A stretch of 64,000 bases of DNA from an uncultured Aquimarina sp. (GCA_947498815.1 CANMLU010000003.1:186001-250000), one strand, 5' to 3'. Counted from the first letter of the stretch, positions 24,992-32,170 are shown. The notes: generated by a model not told the origin, from the letters alone. Made by a program: numbers and translations.

Positions 24992-25804
24992 ATGAACATC
25001 AAAAAAATTAGTATTGCAGCTTTATGCATAGTAAGCCTTCTCGCTTGCGAGAAAGAAAGTTCGGATAGCATCTCAAACGAGGGAACTACTCTAGAAAATC
25101 AAAAATTAGACCCAATAATTGAGCTAGCCAGAAATTTTGATAAGGAGCTACCAGAAGAAGAGCTTAAAAAAAATGTAGCTACATATTTGCAACTTAATCA
25201 CAATGAAATGGAAACATTTATTGACGAAAGACACAAAATGTCTTTAGAAGAAGGTGTTGCCCCAGAAGACGCCAACTTGGCAAAAGATTTAATGCACAGT
25301 ATTAATGATTATTTGCAAGAAGAATATGGTCAATCCTATGCTAGTGCTGATCCAGATCTTTTTCTTACCGCCTATGAGACCATTGTGCAGAATACCGAAA
25401 GCACTGAGTTGAATCAAGAAGGCGTCAATGAAAAATTTTGGGGATGTGGATCATGGACAAGCAACGGTACAACACGGATATCAAGTGTTACAGGCCCTTA
25501 CAGACAACAATCAATATCATTTAAGGGAGAATATCAACTTACTGGCCAGAATGATTGTGATTTGGTATTTAAAAGTTCGCCATATAGTAGCAATTCACAA
25601 CCAAAATTTATCTATGGTTCAACTACCAAATCTTATGGTGCATTAAGCTATCGTGAATCCACACAAAATTCATCAAAAGAAGTATCGGCTGGCTCAGGTC
25701 AAAAATCTTTTGAATTTTTGATTGGCAAAGGAGGGGTACTAAAATTCTATTGGCATAATCGTACTACAAGGTTTGCCAACGATACAAAAATATTATTGCG
25801 ATAA
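24992..25804 (+). CDS. Lipoprotein of the tandem four-member family, copy 4
   Basis: The 270-residue protein has lipobox SLLAC-EKESSDS. The conserved front (ELARNFDKELPEEEL, DERHKMSLEEGV, QSYASADPD) precedes a variable rear (WGCGSWTSNGTTRISSV, NDCDLVFKSSPYSS), ending TTRFANDTKILLR. It stands 38 bp after copy 3 and 64 bp before the first double-glycine peptide gene, with no strong terminator seen between, so lipoproteins and peptides may share transcripts. Function unknown; immunity or receptor roles would be speculation. Confidence 0.85.
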   Translation: MNIKKISIAALCIVSLLACEKESSDSISNEGTTLENQKLDPIIELARNFDKELPEEELKKNVATYLQLNHNEMETFIDERHKMSLEEGVAPEDANLAKDLMHSINDYLQEEYGQSYASADPDLFLTAYETIVQNTESTELNQEGVNEKFWGCGSWTSNGTTRISSVTGPYRQQSISFKGEYQLTGQNDCDLVFKSSPYSSNSQPKFIYGSTTKSYGALSYRESTQNSSKEVSAGSGQKSFEFLIGKGGVLKFYWHNRTTRFANDTKILLR

Positions 25805-25868
25805 AAATCAACATGCTCTTACACCAATAAATGTTCAAGTATGTCATACTCTTAAAACCAAATGTGTT

Positions 25869-26045
25869 ATGAAAATCCTAAATGTAGAAGGAGTTAAAAC
25901 CATAAGTAAATCAAGACAAGAATCAATATCTGGTGGCACTATAGAGTTGTATATGTGTTGGTCGGACTGTATGAAAGTCATGACCGGAGATTCTGGATCA
26001 TATCAAGAAAAATCGGAGTATTGTGAAATATTTTGTACCGATTAA
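25869..26045 (+). CDS. Double-glycine leader peptide with twin CxxxC core, copy 1
   Basis: The 58-residue peptide has a 23-residue leader beginning MKILNVEGVKTISKS and ending ESISGG, the type of double-Gly leader cut by C39-peptidase ABC exporters. The 35-residue core has CWSDC and CEIFC, two CxxxC motifs separated by 17 residues, which suggests a disulfide-clamped helical hairpin. The frame is open from 25773, but the ATG at 25869 begins the leader shared by all five copies. No exporter or modifying enzyme is next to it. Closest to copy 4 in its core. Confidence 0.85.
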   Translation: MKILNVEGVKTISKSRQESISGGTIELYMCWSDCMKVMTGDSGSYQEKSEYCEIFCTD

Positions 26046-26068
26046 TAAAAGAACCTTCATAAAAATTA

Positions 26069-26129
26069 AGACATACGCTTGAGTGTCTATAAATGATCAA
26101 GTAGTATATATTCTTAAAACTATTTTATC
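26069..26129 (+). repeat. Repeated 5' module before peptide gene 2
   Basis: It has arms AGACA...TGTCT, followed by the conserved stretch TATAAATGATCAAGTA, an AT-rich block and TTTATC, directly abutting the ATG. The same module precedes copies 3, 4 and 5; only its 3' part (25827-25868) precedes copy 1. Confidence 0.75.
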
Positions 26130-26288
26130 ATGAAAATTTTAGATGTAAACGGAGTAAAAACTATTAGTAAATCACAACAAAAATCGATATCCGGAGGTAA
26201 TTATCAAAATTGTTTACAGAAGTGTTTTCAAGATTTTCCTGGGCTGGCAATATGGTTTTGTGATAGGAGATGTTCTAGAAATACTTAA
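26130..26288 (+). CDS. Double-glycine leader peptide with twin CxxxC core, copy 2
   Basis: This 52-residue peptide was found by translating from the conserved leader start. The leader is MKILDVNGVKTISKS...KSISGG. The core is NYQNCLQKCFQDFPGLAIW, then FCDRRCSRNT, with Cys at 28, 32, 44 and 48 (CxxxC-x11-CxxxC). The core is basic and shares almost nothing with copies 1 and 4 except the Cys frame. It carries the same upstream module as its neighbours. Confidence 0.82.
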   Translation: MKILDVNGVKTISKSQQKSISGGNYQNCLQKCFQDFPGLAIWFCDRRCSRNT

Positions 26289-26300
26289 TTAAAGAAATCA

Positions 26301-26360
26301 AGACACACTTGAGTGTCTATAAATGATCAAGTATTATATAATCCTAAAACCAATTTTATC
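26301..26360 (+). repeat. Repeated 5' module before peptide gene 3
   Basis: AGACAC...GTGTCT arms (6 bp) at 26301-26318 are followed by TATAAATGATCAAGTA and the AT-rich block. It begins 13 bp after the stop of copy 2, so the hairpin may end the upstream transcript. Confidence 0.75.
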
Positions 26361-26543
26361 ATGAAAATTTTAAATATAAAAGGGCTAAAAACCATTAGTA
26401 AATCACAACAACAATCAATTTCAGGTGGTAGACGCGGTAATGAAACTCCGTCCTGTTATGATGAGTGTATGAAATCGTTAGCTGATCTAGAATATACTCT
26501 TGCGTACTCCAATTATTTGTGTAGAAATTATTATGATAGCTAA
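26361..26543 (+). CDS. Double-glycine leader peptide, copy 3 (fourth Cys replaced by Tyr)
   Basis: The 60-residue peptide has the leader MKILNIKGLKTISKS...QSISGG. The core contains CYDEC and then LCRNYYDS: the second CxxxC has lost its last Cys, which reads TAT (Tyr) where TGT would complete the motif, a one-base difference. The frame is open from 26313, but the shared leader starts at 26361. It may be a functional three-Cys variant or a decaying copy. Confidence 0.82.
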   Translation: MKILNIKGLKTISKSQQQSISGGRRGNETPSCYDECMKSLADLEYTLAYSNYLCRNYYDS

Positions 26544-26679
26544 TACCTAGGGATGAAATGAAAAAAAATCTTTAAAGCGAATGTCCTCGAAACATAACCA
26601 ATTATAAAGATAGGTATGCATTCTTCAAAATTTAGGTAAGCATATCTACAATCTTTATTATTAAAAATCAACTTAAAAT

Positions 26680-26743
26680 AGAGACTCAAACTTAAGTCTC
26701 TATAAATGATCAAGTAGTATATAATCTTAAAACCAATTTTATC
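26680..26743 (+). repeat. Repeated 5' module before peptide gene 4, compensated hairpin
   Basis: The arms are AGAGACT (26680-26686) and AGTCTCT (26695-26701), a different sequence from the AGACAC/GTGTCT arms of other copies but still pairing. TATAAATGATCAAGTA follows. The 136 bp upstream of it (26544-26679) has no gene and is not shared with the other units. Confidence 0.75.
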
Positions 26744-26917
26744 ATGAAAATTTTAAATGTAAAAGGAGTACAAACCATTAGTAAATCACAACAACAATCA
26801 ATATCTGGAGGCAATATAGCATTGTATATGTGCTGGTTGGATTGTATGAAAGTCATGGCTGGAACTCAAGGAACCTATGAAGATAATTCAAAATTATGTG
26901 AAAAACGTTGTAGTTAA
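26744..26917 (+). CDS. Double-glycine leader peptide with twin CxxxC core, copy 4
   Basis: This 57-residue peptide was found by translating from the shared leader start. The leader is MKILNVKGVQTISKS...QSISGG. The core, NIALYMCWLDCMKVMAG..., ends LCEKRCS, so it has CWLDC and CEKRC. The first half of the core closely matches copy 1 (LYMCWSDCMKVM), while the second half is more basic. It has the same upstream module as copies 2, 3 and 5. Confidence 0.83.
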   Translation: MKILNVKGVQTISKSQQQSISGGNIALYMCWLDCMKVMAGTQGTYEDNSKLCEKRCS

Positions 26918-26930
26918 TAACAAAATACCA

Positions 26931-26992
26931 AGACATACACTTGAGTGTCTATAAATGTTCAAGTATTATATAATCTTAAAATCTAATTTATC
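26931..26992 (+). repeat. Repeated 5' module before peptide gene 5
   Basis: AGACATACACTTGAGTGTCT (26931-26950) is followed by TATAAATGTTCAAGTA and the AT-rich block ending TTTATC before the ATG. It begins 13 bp after the stop of copy 4, the same spacing as between copies 2 and 3. Confidence 0.75.
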
Positions 26993-27148
26993 ATGAAAAT
27001 TTTAAATGTAAAAGGAGTACAAACCATTAGTAAATCAAAACAACAATCGATATTCGGAGGTTATGAATCCTGTATTGACCTTTGTCTGGAGAAGTATCCT
27101 AATATGACACCAATGTCTTGCGATCGTTACTGTACTCGTATAGCATAA
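26993..27148 (+). CDS. Double-glycine leader peptide with twin CxxxC core, copy 5
   Basis: This 51-residue peptide was found by translating from the shared leader start. Its leader matches copy 4 except that the cleavage region reads SIFGG instead of SISGG and one Gln is Lys. The core is YESCIDLCLEKYPNMTPM, then SCDRYCTRIA: CxxxC-x11-CxxxC, with the same Cys spacing as copy 2. It is the last copy, followed by a hairpin with a T-run at 27171-27200. Confidence 0.83.
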   Translation: MKILNVKGVQTISKSKQQSIFGGYESCIDLCLEKYPNMTPMSCDRYCTRIA

Positions 27149-27170
27149 CGAAATAGTTATTAAAGAAGTT

Positions 27171-27200
27171 AAGACACTTTATATAAATGCATGTCTTTTT
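27171..27200 (+). terminator. Terminator ending the peptide array
   Basis: AGACA (27172-27176) pairs with TGTCT (27192-27196), followed by TTTT. The stem starts with the same AGACA as the repeated modules, so it looks like a sixth, truncated module used as a terminator. Confidence 0.6.
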
Positions 27201-27241
27201 GTGGTGTACTTACTTAAAAAAAATCTTTATTAACAACACAA

Positions 27242-27270
27242 AAGCCAGGACAAAATAACTGTTCTGGCTT
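27242..27270 (+). terminator. Terminator-like hairpin
   Basis: AAGCCAGGACA (27242-27252) pairs with TGTTCTGGCTT (27260-27270), with one G-T pair and a 7-nt loop. Confidence 0.65.
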
Positions 27271-27351
27271 CTTAAAAAGTTTAATTGATGTCTTTTTGAC
27301 GTATTTTCCTTGAACCTTAATTATCAATATCGCTAAGTTAAGGTGTATAAC

Positions 27352-27420
27352 TGTCAGTCTGAGCTTGTCGAAGGTATAGCGTTCGTTTTGATTACACTTC
27401 GATACATGCTCAGTTTGACA
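27352..27420. repeat. REP-like inverted element (TGTCAGTCTGAGC...GCTCAGTTTGACA)
   Basis: TGTCAGTCTGAGC with GTCGAAGG and its inverted counterpart CTTCGATACATGCTCAGTTTGACA form an imperfect inverted repeat. Elements of this 'TGAGCTTGTCGAAG' type are widespread in Bacteroidota intergenic regions. Copy number in this genome cannot be judged here. Confidence 0.6.
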
Positions 27421-27568
27421 AAATAGGTTGTTTTTGAGCTTAACTCAATGACATTACGGGAATTATTCATAAAAATCCCTATCTACCCAATGATGGGTAC
27501 GTATTACATATTGAAATTACTTTCAACGTTCTTAAACCTAATTTTAATAACTATTCAATTACAAAAAT

Positions 27569-27973
27569 ATGACTGATTTTGAAAAAGATGCCAAAGAATT
27601 AATCTTTTGGTATCAGCTAAGTATGAGTAGAAAAAAAAGCTGGGAAGATTTAATCCAAATTCTTAGTGCACTGTACACCAAAGATCACAGCTTTAATTTC
27701 TATATCAACGGTGATAAAACACCTATACGCTATAACCATCTTGATGATTGGTTTACAACAGTCCTACCAGAAACACGGTCTATTTACCTGGAAGGACAAT
27801 ATGTGATGGGATACATTGATTGTTATCCAGAAGACAATAAAATAGATTACACGTGCTATCAAATGAAAGATGGAAAAATAGCTTCTATGGATCGTGTGAT
27901 CGCCACATTAGCATACGAAGATGGCAAAATTAAATATAAACATGCCAATATTTATTACAATATTTTATCCTAA
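27569..27973 (+). CDS. Hypothetical protein, possibly NTF2/SnoaL-like
   Basis: The 134-residue protein has no signal peptide and is rich in Tyr, Asp and Ile. Short motifs such as HLDDWFTTVLPETRSIYLEGQYVMGYIDCYPE and the alternating strand pattern would suit a small NTF2-like alpha+beta barrel, but no diagnostic residues are visible. It lies alone between the REP-like element and the truncated metalloprotease gene. Function unknown. Confidence 0.6.
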   Translation: MTDFEKDAKELIFWYQLSMSRKKSWEDLIQILSALYTKDHSFNFYINGDKTPIRYNHLDDWFTTVLPETRSIYLEGQYVMGYIDCYPEDNKIDYTCYQMKDGKIASMDRVIATLAYEDGKIKYKHANIYYNILS

Positions 27974-28267
27974 ATAATAGCCCTGTAAAAGTAGTACCCA
28001 ATAAATTGCGATAGCTTAACTACTATGTTAAACTAAAGTAAATAAGCACAATTACTCATGTTTTGCACCACTTCTAGCACCTACATTAGTACATAATATT
28101 TGAGGTAGCCTTTTTATGTATTCAATAGAGGAAAGTATATTTTTAATTTGATGATAACATTAGGTTTCAAAACTTTCCTCTTACCCCCCAACGTAATTAT
28201 AAGGCAATTCTATGGATTAAACTGTTTATATATAATGCACTAATAAAAATCATACACAAATATAACT
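27974..28267 (+). other. 294-bp leader region of the truncated M57-like gene
   Basis: It contains an imperfect copy of the island palindrome at 28042-28059 (right half TACTCAT perfect, left half ATAAGCA), followed at 22 bp by TACATTAG, a weak -7 element. Nothing else was recognised. Confidence 0.4.
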
Positions 28268-28702
28268 ATGAAAAACACGCATTTACTTACAATTAGTCTA
28301 TCCCTGGTATTATTTACAATTTCTTGTCAACATGATGAAGTATCGGATATAAATGACACAGAGCAGATAGAACAATCACAACCCGATCAAGAGCATCTGG
28401 ATTTCTTGAAGACAATACATGTGAATACCGATAACGTCACTATAGAAAACATAAAACACCCAGATGGAAACACCAATCAATATCTCGTATCAAGTGATAT
28501 CGCAATCCCAATGACTAGATATAACGACTTTAAAGAATCAAAAAGCTCTGGTAATAAGCAATATCGATCAAAATATAAAGTCAAACGTAAACATCGTAAC
28601 ATCACAGTAGGAGTATTAACCCCAGACGTATCTGGGAATGCTGGGTTAAACTCAAAAATGAGGAGAGGGCTGTGCGCCGCTATTCATAGACAGTATCCAT
28701 AA
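28268..28702 (+). pseudogene. Truncated lipoprotein, M57-family metalloprotease-like N-terminus
   Basis: The 144-residue product has lipobox FTISC-QHDE. Its last part (RNITVGVLTPDVSGNAGLNSKMRRGLCAAI) resembles the start of the catalytic region of Bacteroidota M57 lipoproteins, which usually continue for more than 100 residues to a HExxH-type site. Here the frame stops with TAA at 28700-28702, 2 bp before the IS256-type inverted repeat. No continuation is found beyond the element, so the catalytic part was lost, probably by insertion followed by deletion. The family assignment is an inference from a short stretch. Confidence 0.55.
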
Positions 28703-28704
28703 TT

Positions 28705-29728
28705 TTGTGTAAACAAAATTTCAGCGGGTTTAACTTTTTATAGTTGGACCCGTATTTCAAATATAGTTAAGAACTGATTAAGTATCAACCCCCAATTTGG
28801 TATCGGAGCTGTCCACTTTTAGTAATCTGCATTAATGCTAGGTATACTGATTTTTTGAGGGCATCATCTGTTGGGAGGCATAATCACATATTGAGCACTG
28901 TTGCGAATTTGATGCACTGCGCAGATCTGAGTGTCTGCTTGAGGAAAGACATTTTTGATAGATTGTGTAAAGCCATTAAAATTACCGGTAACGGTCACTA
29001 AATATCTTCCACACCACGAGCTTTAAGATCGATAAGCACTCCTTACCAGAAAGCAGCCCATTCATTTTAACCAAGCCACATTCTTAGTAGTTCTTTAAAT
29101 CCTTCTCTATTAAGCTCTATAGCCAAGTAAATAGTTTTATTAATTACCTTTCCCGCTTGGCGCACCTTAAATACAATACCATCCATCCAAACTACACAAT
29201 AGACTGTTTCTAAAGGCCTGTTTTGCAAGTCAAGGACTTCTAGTAATAAGCGATATAGCAGAGGTAGAGAGTTTATATCCATAGATTTCAAAGAGTTCTT
29301 CTTCTATGTCAGAAAGACTCATCCCTTTAGCATAGAGAGATATAACTATCTTCTCAATAGGGGAAACTGTGCTTTGACCTTTAGGCACTACTATCGGATC
29401 AAAACTCCCTTGTCAATCCCGAGGTACTTTTAATTGTGCCTTACCACATTGAGTCTTCAAGGTTTTTGAACTACTGCAATTACGAGCATTGATCGAGTCG
29501 CTCTTAGCATTTTTGGGATATCCTAAATGAGCATCCATCTCTCCGTGAAGCATCGCTTCTAAAGCCGCTGTATAAAGTTCATTAAGTAATGCTGATAATT
29601 CTTCTTGTGTTTTGATGCCATCTAAAGTACCACTTTCTAAAAATTGTTTCTTAAAATCTTCCATTGTATTACTGTGTAAACAAAATTTAGGCGGGTTTTA
29701 AAACCCGCCTAAATTTTGTTTACACAGT
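28705..29728 (-). mobile_element. Decayed IS256-family insertion sequence
   Basis: The left end TGTGTAAACAAAATTTCAGC begins at 28705 and the matching inverted end closes with GTTTACACA near 29726. Between them lies a broken minus-strand transposase. The element spans about 1.02 kb, shorter than an intact member (about 1.3 kb), consistent with internal or end deletions. No clear target duplication was found, though ACAGTAT occurs just outside both ends (28689-28695, 29724-29730). Confidence 0.75.
28864..29664 (-). pseudogene. IS256-family transposase, fragmented
   Basis: Three pieces in different frames are readable on the minus strand. The N-terminus is at 29413-29664 (KTQEELSALLNELYTAALEAMLHGEMDAHLGY). 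A middle piece lies at 29067-29291 (VYCVVWMDGIVFKVRQAGKV, including the first catalytic Asp context). A third piece follows (ILVTVTGNFNGF, then ADTQICAVHQIRNSAQYV) and stops at 28864-28866. The last third, with the catalytic Glu, is missing. The element cannot move by itself. Confidence 0.8.
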
Positions 29729-29729
29729 A
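29670..29729. repeat. 60-bp perfect palindrome at the IS right end
   Basis: Two copies of the IS inverted repeat lie head to head. Positions 29670-29699 read from TACTGTGTAAAC to GGCGGGTTTT, and 29700-29729 are their exact complement. A GGCGGGTTTTAAAACCCGCC core results. It lies 12 bp after the stop of the minus-strand lectin gene, so it can also act as that gene's terminator. Confidence 0.88.
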
Positions 29730-29741
29730 TATTGAATACTA

Positions 29742-30323
29742 TCATTCGAAATTTTCATCATATATCGTTGGCATCTGCTCCTTTGCCTGATAACTATAAT
29801 CACCTTGATCATTATATATTACTCCTAACTCGCCATTATCAAAAAGGAACGCATTAGGCTCGCATTTATTATAACTATTAGAACTCCAGAATACTTTGGT
29901 CAAATTATTATCATAAGCAACTATATTTCCATCTTCTTGAAAATAGATATATTGCACAGGTTTGCCGTAGGTATTTGTCGCCCAAATTGGGTGCGAATAT
30001 TTATTACTTGGACCTTTTTTAAGATTATAACACACAAAATTGCCATCATTTTGCAGGGTATAGAGATACGAACCTACGGTTAATTCTACCCCACGAGACA
30101 TTCGATAGTTAGTACCACATGTTGCTACTATGGCATAAAAATCATCCCGTGTACTATTATTTGTAGTAACTTCTATAACTCTAGTAGCCTTTGAGGCTAT
30201 AAGGTCGTTATTACCATCCGGTTGCTGTGCATTTTGAGACGGTATATCGCTTTCTTCCTTCTCGCAAGAAAAACATAAAAATGTTAAAAAAATAATTGTT
30301 ATTATTCTTAGTAAATTATTCAT
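29742..30323 (-). CDS. Lipoprotein with bulb-type (mannose-binding) lectin domain
   Basis: The 193-residue protein has lipobox LCFSC-EKEES. The mature part has two B-lectin sugar-binding motifs QxDxNxVxY, read as QNDGNFVCY and QEDGNIVAY, with the usual PIWATNT and VFWSSNS strands between and after. Such domains bind mannose-type glycans; in LlpA-type bacteriocins they bind rivals' polysaccharide. The gene has an ATGAGTA-N4-TACTCAT promoter module 311 bp upstream of its start (30634-30680), the same as other genes in this island. Confidence 0.85.
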   Translation of the reverse strand: MNNLLRIITIIFLTFLCFSCEKEESDIPSQNAQQPDGNNDLIASKATRVIEVTTNNSTRDDFYAIVATCGTNYRMSRGVELTVGSYLYTLQNDGNFVCYNLKKGPSNKYSHPIWATNTYGKPVQYIYFQEDGNIVAYDNNLTKVFWSSNSYNKCEPNAFLFDNGELGVIYNDQGDYSYQAKEQMPTIYDENFE

Positions 30324-30633
30324 AGTTTTAAAATTTAAAATTAGTAAAAGTGTTATTCCGTGATAATTTCTTACGCCAAAATTAATTTTTGGAATATAGA
30401 TTACTGAACCAATTGTATTCTTGTTAATTTTTGTTTTAGCCCTTCTGATTTTTTTTATTTTTATTTGCCCCTTAGTTTATAAGTACTATCTGTATATAAA
30501 TCAAAGTAACATACCCGTAAGTAGGTAATAGTTCAATAAAACTTATACTTCCATCACACCTATGCTTACTAGTTTAACAATGTATTACACGAGAACAACG
30601 CTTAATATTCATAATTTTTAATTGGTTATTTTA

Positions 30634-30680
30634 CAAATATGGTGAATAGGGTATCTAAAAACATGAGTACAAATACTCAT
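30634..30680 (-). promoter_or_regulatory. Island promoter module 1 (palindrome plus -7 element)
   Basis: The palindrome ATGAGTACAAATACTCAT is at 30663-30680. On the minus strand, CATATTTG (TAnnTTTG, one mismatch) lies exactly 21 bp downstream at 30634-30641. It faces the lectin lipoprotein gene. Confidence 0.7.
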
Positions 30681-30781
30681 ATTGTAGTAACTCACCTAAC
30701 CATACATTGTGTACATATAGTGGCAAACCTATGTTTTTAACCTTAAAACACATGAACCTTTTAAACTCATCTACAATTGAT

Positions 30782-30820
30782 CTCATTTGGACTCATACAT
30801 CAATAAAAAGTCCAAATGAG
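30782..30820. terminator. 12-bp inverted repeat, possible terminator of the 31012 gene
   Basis: CTCATTTGGACT (30782-30793) and AGTCCAAATGAG (30809-30820) pair perfectly around a 15-nt loop. There is no T-tract on the minus side, so function is uncertain. Confidence 0.45.
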
Positions 30821-31011
30821 TTCTAATACCATTTATCTTTTGAATTTACTGGAAAAGAAAATTCAAACAACAAATTGCCTATAATTGACCAAATAATATA
30901 GTGAACTCATCTCAAGTAGTGTTTTTAGGCTGAGAAGCTTGACCATAACACTCTAATTTTGCAAGCAAAACCATTACTCGAGATAAGCTCAGTATTACTA
31001 CGAGAACATTT

Positions 31012-32130
31012 TTACCTCCTACAATTAAGGTTATTATCAGAACCTAAAAAATAAAAATTAGGTGTTCCGTTTAGTTTTAATTCTTTAAAATTATTTCCTG
31101 TTCTGTTTCCTACTCCAAATCCATATCGGAAATTTTCTCTTTTTCTGGGAATATTTTTAGTAGGAAAAATTAAAACCAATCTCTTACCATAGACAAGAAA
31201 TTTTACTTTATCAATAGGTCTGAAGAATTGTGTAAACACCTCGTTATCATTTGTAGGTTCTGTGTAGGTTTTATCATAGGTTTTTAAGTTTCCAAATTGA
31301 TTTTCATCCAGATCAAAGAGGGCAATAAATAGATCATACTCAAAATTGTTTTTTGGTAATTCTTCAAAAGGAAAACCTATAGGAGCTCTGTTGATAGCAC
31401 AATACGGTAATTGAAAAACTCCGGTTTCTCTTCCGGTAGATATATTTACTACACCAAAAAGTTTTTTGGCTTCATTCTTAGATGGAAATATAAATGCATC
31501 ACCGGGATCTGCAAGGGTAACTTTATTTTTGAAATCAAAAGTAAGGCTATAAAAATCACTTGTTTTTCTTGCTGTAGTGCGCAGAACATCATATCGTAAT
31601 CCACTTACATTAAACACATCTCCTTTTGGGTCATTTATTTTTGTGATTTTCTGTGGAGCAGCACTTACCTGTCCTTTTCTACCGTTTGCTGTATTGACTA
31701 TTCTACCCGAGAATTTATTATTGGCTTGGATTTTATTACTATTTATTCTAAAACGAGTGCCGTCTTGAAATGTAATAAATAAAAGTAACTGCTTGTTGGG
31801 TTTAATAACACCTTTTACAGAAGACGATTTTTTACCATTCAATAATTCGAGCGATCCTCTTAAAGCGATTTTACCATTTTGAGGTCGTGCACGTCTTAAT
31901 TTGAGATCTCCTATCATCGTAATATTTCTTATAACGGCCCTATAAAACAATGGACTATTATGAGTTGATTTGACCTCTGGTTCAAATACGCTATTTTCTA
32001 CAAATTCCGAAATATCTTCAAAAGACAACTCTTGCTGGTCTTCAGAAATAATATCCGAAGTTTCTTCTTGCTCACACGAAATAAATAATGTACTAACTAG
32101 CAACACTAGTATAAAAATTGTTGGTTTCAT
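31012..32130 (-). CDS. Hypothetical lipoprotein (372 aa)
   Basis: The protein has lipobox LFISC-EQEETSD. A long, strand-rich mature region contains GDLKLRRARPQNGKIALRGSL, SSVKGVIKPNKQLLLFITF and a C-terminal FYFLGSDNNLNCRR. I recognise no family. Two Cys (QLPYCAINR and LNCRR) are the only ones in the mature part. It is directly preceded by promoter module 2 (32171-32217, 41 bp upstream of the start), the best-placed copy of the island palindrome. It is therefore probably a regulated secreted or surface effector. Confidence 0.8.
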   Translation of the reverse strand: MKPTIFILVLLVSTLFISCEQEETSDIISEDQQELSFEDISEFVENSVFEPEVKSTHNSPLFYRAVIRNITMIGDLKLRRARPQNGKIALRGSLELLNGKKSSSVKGVIKPNKQLLLFITFQDGTRFRINSNKIQANNKFSGRIVNTANGRKGQVSAAPQKITKINDPKGDVFNVSGLRYDVLRTTARKTSDFYSLTFDFKNKVTLADPGDAFIFPSKNEAKKLFGVVNISTGRETGVFQLPYCAINRAPIGFPFEELPKNNFEYDLFIALFDLDENQFGNLKTYDKTYTEPTNDNEVFTQFFRPIDKVKFLVYGKRLVLIFPTKNIPRKRENFRYGFGVGNRTGNNFKELKLNGTPNFYFLGSDNNLNCRR

Positions 32131-32170
32131 AAGTGATGGTTTTAAGTTAATTTAGAATTATGGCGTTTTA

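Larger units (their letters stand above)
27149..27568 (+). other. 420-bp region between the peptide array and the next gene
   Basis: It has two terminator-like hairpins (27171-27200 and 27242-27270) and a REP-like inverted element (27352-27420). No coding frame with support was seen. Confidence 0.6.
30324..31011 (-). other. 688-bp intergenic region with regulatory palindrome
   Basis: It holds the promoter/operator module at 30634-30680 and a 12-bp perfect inverted repeat at 30782-30820. The long leader (about 300 nt) before the lectin gene carries no supported ORF. Nothing was recognised between 30821 and 31011. Confidence 0.6.

Noticed and set aside
15483-27148. LanC-like protein as maturation enzyme for the double-Gly peptides
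   Set aside because: They lie about 9 kb apart, no dehydratase is present, and the LanC-like protein is a lipoprotein outside the cytoplasm; a link cannot be supported from sequence alone.
25827-27200. CRISPR-like periodic repeats
   Set aside because: Repeat units are 50-60 bp modules plus coding leaders, spaced 231-383 bp apart, with open reading frames between; no short uniform spacers and no cas genes.
28864-29664. Two intact transposase-related genes
   Set aside because: The pieces at 29067-29291 and 29413-29664 are fragments of one IS256 transposase separated by frameshifts, with the C-terminal third missing.
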